64,000 nucleotides of DNA. It comes from Phoenix dactylifera (lineage: Eukaryota; Streptophyta; Magnoliopsida; Arecales; Arecaceae). The stretch is taken from NCBI RefSeq assembly GCF_009389715.1, contig NC_052393.1, forward strand, positions 2,294,001 through 2,358,000, written 5' to 3'. Under the pieces are notes generated by a model. The model was not told the DNA's origin. It ran no database searches and saw only the letters and a program-made list of their open reading frames with translations. The position numbers were made by a program, and so were the translations under genes. Positions 44,548 through 57,148 of the stretch are shown one piece after another. Within the stretch, counting starts at the first letter, position 1; each line of letters opens with the position of its first letter.

Positions 44548-44765
44548 TGACAGGGCCATATGCCGAGCTATTATAAATCGCTGGTGAGGGCCGTATGCCG
44601 AGCTACTGTAACCCGCTGGCGAGGGCCGTATGCCGAGCTACTGTAACCTGCTGGCGAAGGCCGTATGTCGAGCTACTGTAACCTGCTGACGAAGGCCGTA
44701 TGCCGAGCTACTCTAATCCGCTGGCGAGGGCCATATGCCGAGCTACTATAACCTGTTGACAATAG
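44548..44765. repeat. 35-bp GC-rich minisatellite, about 6 copies
   Basis: The same repeat as 13625-13805 with one more copy and different point changes. Confidence 0.9.
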
Positions 44766-45344
44766 CAATCTAAGAGTTCATAATTCATTATTCTTTTTCA
44801 CAAATCATACTTTCATAATAGGTTGAAAAATGACAAATGGCATCGTAATTTATAAAATTCATGATCATGCAACAAATCTTATTTTCAAGCAATCTATCAT
44901 AATCATAATTCATACCCAATCATATATTCATGAAGGAATGCTATTTAATCAAATTCATGAGTTACATGCAATCCTATGCTTGATCCTAATTTTGAGAAAA
45001 TACATCATATCAAATACAATTTCATAATTTCATACTTACAGTTAAACAGTGATTTGAAATCGATAAGATTGTGCCAAGATTACTTACCACAGTTCGCTCA
45101 CCAATTTTTAGGTTTAGATATCAATTCTTCAACACCTAACAATAACACAACAATCCAATTATTTGTTACTTGCTCCTTTAATTTCTTATTAATTTATTTA
45201 ACTTTTATTCTATTTCTTCTACTATTTTTCCACCTCTAATTATTATATTTTATTTCTATATAATTACACCCTTTCCTTAATTCAATTCTTTAATATTCTT
45301 TTTATTTTTCATAATTTACAGTCCATCCAAAAGACACATATTTC

Positions 45345-45860
45345 CTTTTTAGCCCCATGGCCCAATTATAAACTAACCCTTTATTCAGGCCCATGGCCTG
45401 ATAAATTTCTGGTTCAATTATTGGGCTCAATTATATCCAGGCCTGTGGCCTGCTTAAATTTTTGGATCAGGTCTAACCCAATTTTTGGTTCAGATCTGAC
45501 CCAAAGCTTTGGTTCTGGTCCAATCAAGTTTTCTGATTTAGGTCTGACCCAATGTCAGATTCTGGTCTAATCAATTTTCTGGTTTAGGTCTGATCCAATG
45601 TTTAGTTCAGGTCTCATCAATTTTTGGTTTAGGTTTGATCAGATTCCTGGTTTGGGTCTGATCAAATGTCTAGTTTAGGTCTAGGCTCATTTGCATTCAG
45701 GCCCAAAGTTTATTCAATTTTGATTCAAGCCCCTTGTATGATTCAGTTACTAGGCCCATTTTCATTTAGGCTTAGAACTTAATTAATTTCTGGAACATGC
45801 CCTTAGCCTGATTCAGTCACTTTGCTTGTTTCTATTCAGGCCCAGTAATTTAAATAATGG
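45345..45860. repeat. Degenerate short repeats, second locus
   Basis: Paralogue of 14390-14880 with added GATCAGATTCCTGGTTTGGG-type repeats at about 45635-45680. Confidence 0.55.
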
Positions 45861-45984
45861 GTTTACAATCTGGCCCATAACTCAAATATTCTTTTTCTTT
45901 GACTCTGCCCAAGTCAAGTTACAGAGCTGATTATTATTTTAAATCTCTATTTATTTATTGACTATTTAATTATGTATTTTTTAT

Positions 45985-46200
45985 CCTTTCTTTTTTTTTC
46001 CTTTTCTTCATTTTTCTTTTTCTTTTCTTCCTTTCCTTTTCTTTTCCTTCCTTTTCTTTTATTTTCTTTCCTTCTCTTTTTCTTTTCTTTCCTTCACTGT
46101 TTCTTCCCGAAACCTCCCCTCTCTCCTTCCTTTTCTTCTCCCGACTTCTTCTCAAACCTTCTCCTTCTTTCTTTCTTCTTCCCCCTTCCCCTCTTCTTTT
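45985..46200. repeat. Polypyrimidine tract, second locus
   Basis: Paralogue of 14974-15180. Confidence 0.85.
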
Positions 46201-46204
46201 ACAT

Positions 46205-49200
46205 CCTGTGCAAATGATTCCACGAGCAATGAGTTACCAAATGGAATTTAATTCATCTATTTTGTTTTTTCCCCTTAGTAATTGCATGATGAAATATCAC
46301 AATTTTACCTTAACTCGTTAGAATGCACATGTTGATGCAAGCTGCTGCTAAACATTTTAGACTTACAATAACTTAAGTATAATTTAGTTTTAGATACTAA
46401 AAACATTTAATTAATAATTATTTTTTAACTAATACATTATATCTTATCCGAGCCTGTAAGTTTAGAAGTTTTCTTAAAAGACCAGATGGATTTGAACTTT
46501 TGTATGGTGCAAGGATTTAGCATAAAATAACTTATCCTTTGGTTAAGAATTTAAAATGACCCACTACTTTTAGTTCTTTAATATCAAGGATTTTGATATT
46601 ATCCTTGTATAACATTAGTTATATGATAACACTGAATTTGCCCCTAAAATGGAAATAATGGCCATTATTGGCTCAATCGAATTTACCCCTAAAATAGAAA
46701 TAACCAATATCAACCAGTAGAATGGGAAATAATGGTTAACAATGAAAAACTGCTGCTATTATTTTTATTTACTTTTTGAAAGGACGGTATCCTAATTTAT
46801 TGAAGCCATCAAAATCATTATTTACATAGTAAAAAAATAAGTGTGGCAAAATTTAATTGAAAATATTGATTTGTTTGGGTGAGCAAACAAAGCTTCTAAA
46901 TAAGGGGCAATGCTTATTTATTCAATAGCCATTACAACATAGCAGCTAAATAACAATTTGTTTGACTTTTAAAAACATTATTAATTTTTAATTTTTCAAG
47001 AAATTTTTCATAAATGGTTGTGGATGACGTGAGGTAAACCACTATGAAATAGTATTCACATTTTTTTTCAATCAAAAAAATGCAACAAATAAAGATACAG
47101 ACATGTAGCTTGTTACGCCGGCGAGAACCCTCCAATGCGTCCATGGATGAGGAAGAGATAGTGGGAGGTCTCGTGGCAAGGATGGAAGAAGGAAAAATAG
47201 AAAAAATTATTAAGCTTCATGAAAAATAGAAAGTTAGAGAGATTCCTTTTGTTTGGTTGAAGTTTTTAAAAAATTGTAATGAAAAAATAGATTAGAAAAA
47301 CCCATGCAATATAGGAAACTCCAATTCCTTCCCGCCGAGAATTTAGATTTTTTTTCAAAAATATCATTAAGCTTTTAGATGGAATAAGATAAGATTTTTT
47401 CTCTTATAAAGAGCATAACATATATTTTACACAACTTTCTACGAAAGTAAATACTCAACTAAACATAAGCCACTTTGGAATATACCATTTTTTTTTATGA
47501 TCAACCAAATATGCAAAAATTATTATTTTTTATTTTTTTAAAAAAAATATTTCAATGAGAAATTTTTTTTTCCATGAACCAAATCAGTGATTTATAGATG
47601 ATGAGATGGTTGAGCTCCACCCTTCACCAATTGTGAGTTGGGGTTCGAGGTTTTGTGTCGAAGAGAAATTAGCTCTTTGGGCTCCTTTGGATCCTAAGTT
47701 CTTACTACGAGCTAAGGCTAATAGGTGACCTGTGGCACCACGCTTGAACCAAAAGGCCTACCACACGTATCCTACCCCACAAAAATGTGTGATAAGTCTT
47801 TTTTTTTTCTCCTTAAAAAGAAAAAGTGAGCGGATATCCAGAGATGATGTTGTCTACGTAAGGGAATGCGATGGAGATGTCACAAGGAATCCTTAGGCTC
47901 ACTTTCATCAACTAAAATATTAAAAAGCTAGCATAGGATAGATCATAGATTAGTAGATGCTATAGCTCTGATAAATTTTGACCTCCGTGTTATCAGAGAA
48001 TGATATAAAAAAAAAAAAGAAGTTTCATGCATTTTTGCTAGTAGTGCTAATTTTCGAAGCAGGGATTCTAATGCTCACTAAGGACATTAGGCAGGGATCC
48101 ACACTACTTGTACCTCTCATTGCTTCCTCCCATTCAAAGCCGTGTTTAAATTTATGTGCCTTTATATCTGTGATTTACCTGGCAAGAGGCAGGGGCTGCT
48201 AATGGAGGGAAGAAATTTAGGTGGTCATCGCCAACATCTACAGCTATTCTATGAAGGGAGATTAAGAGTTATGGTTTGGATTTGAATTTTGGCACTTCCT
48301 ATTGCATTATTTCCTAAGTGAAGCAAGGAACAAGCACAATATCCGGGAAAAAAGGCGTGTTGGGGCATCATGGGACCTAAACTGCATCCCCAATCTCTGT
48401 TCAAATTTGGGTTACCGTTGCCAAGGTTGGCAACCCAAAGCCTCTTTCTATTGCATGACCAATGAAAACAGAGGGAGGATCTAGGGACTAGCAAGGGCAT
48501 TTGGTTTCCTCCATTTTTTAAGGATCTGAGAGTTCACAAATGATCTCCAACATCCCAAAAAATTTGGGATTCCAACGATCTTTCAAGTCTTCGCATTGTT
48601 TCTCATGATGTCACACCAGTATGGCACTGTAGCATTTCAGATATGCTTGTTGTATAATTTGACACTAAAACAAAAGTTTATGTCTTATTTAGTTCACCAT
48701 CACATGTGATCAACTTTCTTGAAACACATGTTTCTTAGAATTTATGAATTTGGATAACAAAATGACATTTAGTTATAGTGTGCTAATTAGTTATATAAAA
48801 GTCACTTTATTGATTTATATATCAATTCTATCTGTAGTCATATCAATCAATTCTTTTTAATTATAGTAACGGATCGATATCTTTCTGTATTGGATCTTGC
48901 AAATTCTTAAGAAATGCAGCAAGAACACCATCACTTAGATTTGAATCCAAAACCTCCTCCATGCGGAGACGATGCGATTACAATGTCATGTCGCAAGTAG
49001 GATTATTCTATGGACTTATTCATTGAAGTGGTTTGGACCCATTAAATTGTAGACAATTCATGGCTTGTTTGTGTGTCTAGGAACAATAGCATATTATGAG
49101 GTCTTAAAATGTATTATACGTGCCTTTTTGAGGAGAATGGTGGCCTTCAATGCAACCACCTCAATGCAACGATTTGTTCGACGAGCACTTAACCCTGTCA

Positions 49201-49670
49201 CCAATTTCCTATTTATCTAACTCTTTCCATTAAAAATAGAAAAATATGTATCCATAATTGTGCCGTGACTCCCAAAGATTCTCGTTCCCCAAGATTTCTC
49301 TTGACGGGTATTGCTAAATTAAGACGGTTAATTACCGTTTCAACAAAAATATAAGGAAATGTTTTATTTTGACATGGAAGCACCCGTACATTCTTCGACT
49401 TGCACTCTCTGCCGGCATTGGTGGTCTTCTATTTGGCAACGATACAGCTACACAATTCAACTTTCGTTGTCTGTTCAGTGTCATATTGAAAGAATAGCAC
49501 TTCTTTGTTTTCTAGATGAGGTTCGTTATGAGTTACACATTGCAAAGTTTAATTGCTCATATAATATGATCTGATATGCATATTATTGTCGAGAGATGGT
49601 GAAGGCACTTTAGGACATGGTGGCCCAAAACATTGATCTTTCTTTAAACAATTTCTTCAGGGGGATAATG
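46205..49670. other. Unit backbone, fourth unit
   Basis: Paralogous to 15186-18380 and 27288-30780. About 330 bases are deleted at 46580 relative to unit 2. An antisense tRNA-like stretch lies at about 48900-48990. No intact gene seen. Confidence 0.45.
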
Positions 49671-49676
49671 GATGGT

Positions 49677-49845
49677 TCTTGTCCCATTGGTCATACCACT
49701 TTGTATTAACTAGAGGTTCTGGGTTCAAATCTTGGACAGTGCATCCCCCAGTACAGTGAGGATGAGCTTTCCTTTCTCTCTTTTTCTTTTTTTTAAAAAA
49801 AAAGGAGGTCCGGTTGCAATAACCTCTTCTCTTTTTCCTAAGTTC
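49677..49845 (+). mobile_element. Possible SINE, copy 2
   Basis: Paralogue of 30795-30955. The box B-like GGGTTCAAATCTTG is better kept here than in copy 1. Confidence 0.5.
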
Positions 49846-50096
49846 CAATGTATGGATACTTATTTGGTAATGCTATCCTAAGGATTTGCAAATAGATTAT
49901 ACTTCTGCTTTGATGTGTAAGTTGAAAGAGCCCATTAAAGCACAAATAGAAAATTTCTTTGTTTGCTTCAGAAAACTTATTTACTACAATACCATTCTCG
50001 AGCACTTAAATTTTGGAAAATCTCAGCAAATGACTAGTTCCATTCAAGTAATGGTGTTTTACATTTACTTATTTCAATGTGTTCCATTATCTGCAG

Positions 50097-50445
50097 GGCT
50101 AGCTTACACAATGAAGGTCATGGATAAATGTGATGTATATAGCTTCGAAGTGGTGGCGCTCGAAGTCATGATGGGGAAGCACCCAGGAGAACTTATTTCC
50201 TCTTTGCCATCTTTGTCTTCATTAGAGGGAAAGGATGTGCTGCTGATGGATGTTTTGGACCAAAGGTTAGTACCTCCAACAGGCCAATTAGCAGAGGAGG
50301 TGGTCTTCATCATAAAGGTAGCCCTAGCATGCACTCGGACCGATCCAGAATCTCGACCTTCAATTTATTTTCTCGCACACAAGCCTATCTCCCTGAACCA
50401 CTGCGAATGGTCACAATCAGCAAGCTGACTTCCTTCCAGAAATGA
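50097..50445 (+). pseudogene. MIK2-like kinase C-lobe exon (copy 3, longest frame)
   Basis: The acceptor TTCCATTATCTGCAG is followed by [60 protein letters not shown] and [12 protein letters not shown] in one frame. The invariant Gly of DVYSFG is Glu. A short deletion after SRPS shifts the frame, so it ends at 50428 instead of the ancestral stop near 50445. Subdomains I-VIII are absent upstream. A non-functional kinase remnant. Confidence 0.8.
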
Positions 50446-51026
50446 TCTGTCTTCTGAAACAGTGAAGGCTCTGATTGCCTCTGGAATCACAAGGAAGAGG
50501 ACTTTGTGCATAATAGTCCTTAGAAATCTTGAAGAGTAAAAGGGGCCTCAGATTGCTTTTTATGAAATGATTCATGAATATGTCTCAGCATCGCATGATG
50601 GGGAAGGAAGGTAGGCATTTGCCTGTAGTTAGTGAGAAAGGTTGTAGAAAATGTCTCACCAACTGTGTCATTGGGTAAAGATAGTTGGACTTATTACAGC
50701 TGAGAATCATGCACAATTTTGCCTATTATAGTATGTATGATATTGGATATCACAGCTGCCACATATTAAATGCACAACCATAGTATATCAGCTCAAATCA
50801 ATCTCTAAAAATTATAGAATCTGATTATCATATTAAAATTTAATATTTATATCAAATCATAGAATTTTACTATTATATTATATTATATTTAGTTCATAGT
50901 ATTTTTTCATAATTCTCAGATTTTATTATTATATTATACTATATCTTGGGGCTTAACTTGTATATAAAGCACATCAGTGCTATAAATAGCGCAAGCAATT
51001 CAAATTATATTTTCATTACAAATTTC
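50446..51026. other. Sequence 3' of kinase relic, fourth unit
   Basis: AT-rich, paralogous to 19241-19794. No gene seen. Confidence 0.4.
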
Positions 51027-51369
51027 GCAGGACTTATGATGTACCTTATGAAATCTATTGATATAGAATCTTCTTCCGCACAAGGAGTTACATGCTAGTA
51101 TATGGGTATATAATCCACTGGCAGACTATTTCAAATCTGGAATCACTTTAGGAAGCCATTTGGCTGAGAGCAGGCGAGCAGGGGGCTCTTAAGAGAATTG
51201 CAGTGCTTTGTTGGTTCGATTAATGAAAGTTTTACTCAAATATCTGCATAATATGTCCACAGTTAAAAAACCACTGCCTAGAAAAGCCAGAGATTCTCAA
51301 CGCTTCTCATTATAAACTCCCGAAGAGTTGCCATGTTCCTAGAAACCTCTCTTCCAGTTCCCACTGACG

Positions 51370-51415
<46 letters not shown>

Positions 51416-51640
51416 CTCTCTTTCCCTCGCTTACTTGCTGCCTTTCTCAGTGCTGATCTAAGGCTGGTGCTTGGAAGAAGTACAAGTGAGGGAAAGGCTG
51501 CAAGAACCCAGAAACAAACCTTGCTTTTAGGGATCGTGGGCCGGCCCGAAGTGGCCTGGCCCAGCCCAATCCCTTAGCCCAGCCAGTGGGCTTGTGGGCA
51601 GGCCGAAGAGGCCTAGCCCAGCCCGATGATGCACGGAGAA
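51027..51640. repeat. Segment B, copy 4
   Basis: Paralogue of 4876-5330, with the longest CT microsatellite (about 51371-51411). Confidence 0.55.
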
Positions 51641-52737
51641 GAAGATTCCGATGGGTATATAAGCTAATTAGATTTTTTAACGGTGTTTATCCTTCAAAAA
51701 ATATGCCCAGCGATAGGCTTTATTTCAAAGTTGTTATCTGTATATGACTGATGTGCAATGAAGTATCATTTTGCATAATGCACGATCCTTAATGCCAAAT
51801 CAACCTTATTTCCTTAGTTAATATATTGTTAATTTCTTATTTCTCACTAATAACTACATAAAAAATTATCCTTTAAAGGGGTCTCACAACCTCCCAAACG
51901 AGTCGGCTATGAAACATTTCATGCTACTATTTTTCATAAATTGATCAACGAACATAAACTAAAAAGCCGTTAATTCACTCTATTTGACTCATCTTGAAAC
52001 AGGCCCATCATGACATTCTCCACCATTAAAGCCATCCATAAAAATGTTGCACCGGCCCATTTTTTGCACTGGTAAAGGTCAAGGAAATTCATCTGAAGGG
52101 AAACTTATGAGTTAGCTGATTCATATGATTTGCTAACAGCTATCCATTGTTTTTTTTTTTCTTTTTTTGATTGATAACAAATATACAATTTTAGCAGATA
52201 AAGTTTTGTTATCATAAAACTAAATTTTATATAGAACACCACTGCAAGGGGGGTAAGTACATTGTTTGCATGGGACCAGAACTGGTGAACTGGGCAGTGA
52301 TACGATGGGAAATTTTTAGCATGGAAAATATTTCAGGGTACCCATTATGTGCACACAAATAGTTCATAGGGTCTATAACTGATGATTTGTCAACTTCATC
52401 ATCGACTGAATAAATTTATGAGTTGCACTAATCATTTCTCGCCATATGGTAAGAGAATTGTTCATACGTATGCAAGGGGAGCAACATAGCATTACTCATT
52501 TAGCATTTTTATTGTACATCGATTGATCTTGTTGGCATGACCAAAGGAGCTTTTAATGAAAGTTCTTTCTGGCCATCATAAAAAATATTATTTTACTGCC
52601 TCCTAAAGACTTGGTAACACAAGACCCACTACTAACAGCTAGTATACATCAGCAAATAAACAGGACTCATTCAAAATAAAAAACTACAGACTCAACTCCA
52701 CGTGCATAATAGGTGGTGTGATTTGCATCACACTTCA
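51641..52737. other. Unit backbone with replaced 3' flank of gene E
   Basis: Matches the other units to about 52595. The exon-like blocks and the usual 1.2 kb next to the receptor are then replaced by some 140 unrelated bases directly after the gene E stop codon. Confidence 0.5.
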
Positions 52738-55581
52738 TCACCTCATTGATATCCTAGAGAAGCTATCATATACATCATCAATGTATCGGAAATAGCCAAG
52801 CCTCAAGGATCTCTTAAAGAATAAAATACCAAAGAACCCCCAAAATCCCACCACAAATCCTGGTCCCATGCTAAGATACAGCCATATTTTTTCATCACCG
52901 TCATCAGCTGACAATTGAACATCGGATGCTTGGCTACTTGAACAACTTTTGATGAGGGGAAATCCACAAAGTTCACCATTGCCACTATAGATGGATGGAT
53001 CATCAAGCGTTTGTAGTTGATTGCCGGATGGTATCCGTCCCGACAAGTGGTTGTTTGATAAGTTCAAGCAATCTAAGAATGTCAGATAAGAGATGCCCAA
53101 AGGAATTGTACCTGATAAGTAATTCATGGACAGGTCAAGAATTTCTAGAATTTTCAAGTTACTGATCATCTCTGGAATACTTCCATCCAAACAATTCCTC
53201 GAGAGATTCAGAAAAACTAGCCCTGAAAGATTTGTCAGCTCTGTAGGGATCGCATGACAGAGATAATTGTTGGAAAGATCGATTCCCACAACTAATGAAA
53301 GCGTTTTTTGAAAAACAGCCTCTCTTCCTTTCCAAACTATGGAAATGCAGTAACTGTAGTAAATGGGGTAAGAGGAGTTCGTTGTTTTTTCCCTTTCTTG
53401 AATGCCTTCTGCCATCGCGGTGAGATTGGCCAAACTCTGCGGGATACTTCCAGAGATATTATTGTGTGCAAGGTCTAAGAGCTGAAGCGAAGACAGAAGT
53501 GATAGCTGGGGAGGAATGCTACCACTTAACATATTCGATCTTAGACGGAGGACCCTCAATGATGAAAGTTTCTCTCCTAACCATTCTGGAATATTTCCAT
53601 AGATTCCATTCTCCCCGAGGTCCAAAACGACCAGCTGCTTGCAGTTCTTCAATGAAGAAGGTATTTCTCCAATCAAACTGTTATTGCTCAAGAGCAGTGT
53701 TTGGAGCTGGGCAAGATTACCAAGCTTGGTTGGTAGCGGACCAGTGAGTTTGTTGTCTGAAAGATCAAGAAAGGTGAGCTGGGCAAGATTACCAAGGTTG
53801 GTTGGTATCGGACCAGTGAATTTGTTTTCTGAAAGATCAAGATAAATGAGCTGGGTAGCATCACCTAACTCGGAAGGAATCAACCCAGAGAAGTGGTTCG
53901 ACCCCAACCGGAGTTGGAGAAGTCCCGAGCAGTTGCGCAAGCAAGCCGGCAGCGAGCCTGTGAAGTTGTTGTGATCCGCTGTGAAGTGCTGAAGAGCGAA
54001 GCCCTTACATAAATCTGGAGGCAATTCCCCTGATAAGCTATTGTTCGAAAAGTTGACTCTGATCAAACGCCCATTCTGGCCGAGGTCTCGGGGGATGCCA
54101 CCGCTGAGGTTGATGTTGAAGACTGATATGAACTCAAGATTTGGAAGCTGAGCAATGGTGGCCGGCAGCTCACCCTCCAATTGGTTGGTACCGGCGTATA
54201 ATTTAACCAGTGCCGTCATGTTTCCGATCTCTGCTGGGATTGCACCGTTCAGGTAGTTGTAGGAGAGGGCCAGATAAGTGAGCTGTGTGAGGTTTCCTAT
54301 TGATCTGGGGATTGGACCGAGAAGAAAATTTTCCGACAGCTCCAATAGCTGCAAGTCGGCCAACCTCCCAATCTCTGAAGGGATTGGGCCTGATAGGTTG
54401 TTGCTCCGGAGCCATAGGTTTTGCAGCTTTGTGGCCCATCCAATCTCCAGTGGGATTCGCCCAGCGAACTTGTTCTCTGATATATCAAAGAAAATAAGCT
54501 CCGTCCAATTTGTGAAGAAGTCCGGCGAGATCTCACCAGAGAGCGAATTGCTCCAGATCAAGAACTGGCTCATTTTGGTTAGCTCCGAGAAGGATTGTGG
54601 CAGGCCTCCTGTGAGTTGATTGAGGGACAGGTCGAGGTAGGTGAGATTAGTACACAAGCCGAGCTCCGGAGGAACAGTGGAGTTCAATGCTGCTGCAGCG
54701 ATACCGATGCGCTCAAGCATCCGGAGCTGTCCTAGAGAAGAAGGGATCGGTCCGCCGAGTGAATTGTTATGGAGTTCGAGTGTTCGAAGGCTGGAGATGG
54801 ACCCGAGGATAGGTGGGATCCCTCCGGTGAGATTGTTCAATCCAAGATGAAGGTTTTGAAGCCTCGGCAAATTTGCAAGCGAAACGGGAATGACTCCTTC
54901 AAAGAAGTTATCGGTAAGATTCAGGGACTCGAGGTAAACTAGACTGGTCGAGAGTGAGTCGGGTATTTTACCCGTCAGATTGTTATATGAGAGGTCAAGG
55001 TACGTTAAATTGGTGCAGTTGAGTACGGATGGTGGGAATTTCCCTGTCAGACGGTTGTTGTATAGAGATAAGTTTGTCACCGAAGGCAATGGGGTGAACT
55101 TGGTGTAGTCTGGGTTCTCCAAGGAATTGTTTCCAAGATCAAAATGGCGTACCTTACGGAGATTGCTGAGCTGATATGGGATCGGCCCAGCGAGATAGTT
55201 GCTGGTGAGGTCTAAAGAGGTGAGGTTGGAGAGAGCAGAGATGTTTGAAGGAATGGAGCCGTTGAGGAGGTTGGTATTGAGGTCGAGCTTGGTGAGGCTG
55301 GGCAGAGAAGCAAAGTCGAATTCATCGAGGGTGCCGTTGAGTTTGGCATTGGGTAAGCTCAGCTGCACGATGCTGCCTGCGGAGTTGCAGCGGACACCAA
55401 ACCATCTGCATGGGCTGGTAGAGTTGGCAAGGGACCATGAGCTCAGAGCATCTGCCTGAAACAAGCTGGACTTCCATTTGAGGAGAGCTTGTGCTTCGCT
55501 CTGTGCTCCGGCCTCCAAAAAGGAGAGGGAGAAGAACAAAAGGATGGGGGGGAGAAAAGGTTGGATATGGACTCTCTCCAT
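52738..55581 (-). CDS. LRR receptor-like protein, complete copy (gene E)
   Basis: 947 codons from MERVHIQPF; the Met 26 codons further up overlaps the TATA box and is rejected. A signal peptide and LRRNT cap (CRWFGVRC) are followed by 31 LRRs, with the island (GIQEREKTTNSS... VWKGREAVFQKTL) after LRR 27. The cap is NGELCGFPLIKSC, followed by an acidic stretch, a transmembrane helix with GFVVGFWGFFG, and a tail with VYDSF. It ends ISMR, two codons short of C and D, because the flanking DNA changed at the stop. The best candidate in the window for a working receptor. The ligand is unknown; surface pattern recognition is inferred from the family. Confidence 0.92.
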   Translation of the reverse strand: MERVHIQPFLPPILLFFSLSFLEAGAQSEAQALLKWKSSLFQADALSSWSLANSTSPCRWFGVRCNSAGSIVQLSLPNAKLNGTLDEFDFASLPSLTKLDLNTNLLNGSIPSNISALSNLTSLDLTSNYLAGPIPYQLSNLRKVRHFDLGNNSLENPDYTKFTPLPSVTNLSLYNNRLTGKFPPSVLNCTNLTYLDLSYNNLTGKIPDSLSTSLVYLESLNLTDNFFEGVIPVSLANLPRLQNLHLGLNNLTGGIPPILGSISSLRTLELHNNSLGGPIPSSLGQLRMLERIGIAAAALNSTVPPELGLCTNLTYLDLSLNQLTGGLPQSFSELTKMSQFLIWSNSLSGEISPDFFTNWTELIFFDISENKFAGRIPLEIGWATKLQNLWLRSNNLSGPIPSEIGRLADLQLLELSENFLLGPIPRSIGNLTQLTYLALSYNYLNGAIPAEIGNMTALVKLYAGTNQLEGELPATIAQLPNLEFISVFNINLSGGIPRDLGQNGRLIRVNFSNNSLSGELPPDLCKGFALQHFTADHNNFTGSLPACLRNCSGLLQLRLGSNHFSGLIPSELGDATQLIYLDLSENKFTGPIPTNLGNLAQLTFLDLSDNKLTGPLPTKLGNLAQLQTLLLSNNSLIGEIPSSLKNCKQLVVLDLGENGIYGNIPEWLGEKLSSLRVLRLRSNMLSGSIPPQLSLLSSLQLLDLAHNNISGSIPQSLANLTAMAEGIQEREKTTNSSYPIYYSYCISIVWKGREAVFQKTLSLVVGIDLSNNYLCHAIPTELTNLSGLVFLNLSRNCLDGSIPEMISNLKILEILDLSMNYLSGTIPLGISYLTFLDCLNLSNNHLSGRIPSGNQLQTLDDPSIYSGNGELCGFPLIKSCSSSQASDVQLSADDGDEKIWLYLSMGPGFVVGFWGFFGILFFKRSLRLGYFRYIDDVYDSFSRISMR

Positions 55582-55649
55582 GACTAAGATGGAGGATTTC
55601 AGTGAGATTTGTTTTGTTGCTTTGTTTCCACGGCTAAATGGAGCATCGC

Positions 55650-55661
55650 TTATATACATAA
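55650..55661 (-). promoter_or_regulatory. TATA box of gene E
   Basis: TATATAAG is kept within TTATGTATATAAG on the minus strand, about 70 bases before the start at 55581. Confidence 0.55.
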
Positions 55662-55854
55662 TGAATGAGGGAGGGGTAGGGAGGGTGCCGAGAGGGAGTC
55701 ACGGCCCTCTACGTTGCTTTTGCGAATTTCTAGAGTTCGTACTTTGATCAGGTAGATAAAGTCATGTCACAAAGCACGTGGTTTACACATTGACCTTTTA
55801 GTCAGGCACCATGATGCCCTTTTAGTCGAACGGAATCCAATCAAAGTCCCCATT

Positions 55855-56705
55855 TGGAAAAACTTTCGAAGGGCTAAAAAATACCTTCAGTCTCTCCAAA
55901 AATATTTTTAAATAAAAAAAATATTTGGTAAAAATTTCAAGCAGCTGTTTTAGCTTTTTTCATAAAGCTAAAAACAACTTTTTGAAAGAAGCACTATTTT
56001 GGAGCTTTTCGAAAAATCTATTTTGAGCTTTGTCATAAGCTATTTTTTTACCAAAATATATATAATAAAATATAATAATTACATACTTTATCTTTTTATA
56101 AATCTAAAAATCTGCTGAATACTTAACAAAGAACTCTAGCCGTGAATCAAACTTCCTTCCGTGCAAAAAAATATATTCTTGTTTTCTATTATTATTTTAT
56201 ACCTTTATTATTATATTATACTATAAATATAATATTATATTACATTATATCATAATACATTAATATGTTATATTAAATAATTTAATATTATGTTATATAA
56301 CGGAAAATTAATGTATGCTAATAATTATAATATTTTGTACTTTTATTATTATATTATACTATAAATATAATATTATATTACATTATATCATAATACATTG
56401 ATATGTTATGTAAAATAATTTAATATTATATTAAATTATTATGCTATAGTATACAATGTTATATTACTATATTATAATAATATTATATTACATTACAGTA
56501 ATATTATATTATATCATATATTTATATATTAATATATATTATATTTTATTATGTTATGTTGTATAATACTATGTAATATCTTTTATGGTAATTTTGTTGT
56601 ACAAAAATACTTTCTCAGTTTGTTTACCAAACACATGTTAAAGTGCCACAACACTTTAAAAATATAATTACCAAAGAGTAAATTACTTTTTATAAAAGTT
56701 CTACT
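55855..56705. mobile_element. Long AT-rich MITE-like element, copy 2
   Basis: Same element and position as 42490-43395, including the duplicated AT core. The right end GTTTACCAAACACATGTTAAAGTG is better preserved. Present only upstream of D and E, so it was inserted before these two units separated. Confidence 0.6.
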
Positions 56706-57043
56706 TCACATGGGCATGACAGACTTAATTTAATCTGTTCATCAATTGGGGATGCCATTTTCCAGGTTGAATGACAAGTCATTTTCCAGTTTGATTCTTC
56801 TGCCGAGAAATTGCACTCATGCTGCTTTCTAACCATTTGACCGAGTAGAATTTTAGGGAACCGAGCAGTTCTTAGAAGTGTTGCACACGTCGAAAATTTT
56901 TCTTTCTTAAAAATGACAGGCAGTGAAAAATTCTTTATTGCAAATGGTGGAAGATATAATGTGAAGAATATGAAGGCCCAACATACTTTTCAGAGAGAGA
57001 TCATAGTCTTTAATGTCCGGGGGGATGTCATATCTATCACTAA

Positions 57044-57148
57044 GGTCTCATTTGGTTCGCGGAAAACTCCAATCAAACAAAAGACATTTTATTATTTTTT
57101 CGTTGACCACATTTTCTCCTCTTCTTTTCCCGCGAACCAAACGAGCCC
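57044..57148. mobile_element. Tourist-like (PIF/Harbinger) MITE, 105 bp
   Basis: Terminal inverted repeats GGTCTCATTTGGTTCGCGG and, on the other strand, GGGCTCGTTTGGTTCGCGGG are flanked by TAA on both sides (57041-57043, 57149-57151). The paralogous sites at about 12832, 24887 and 43733 are empty with a single TAA. A clean, fairly recent insertion. Confidence 0.9.
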
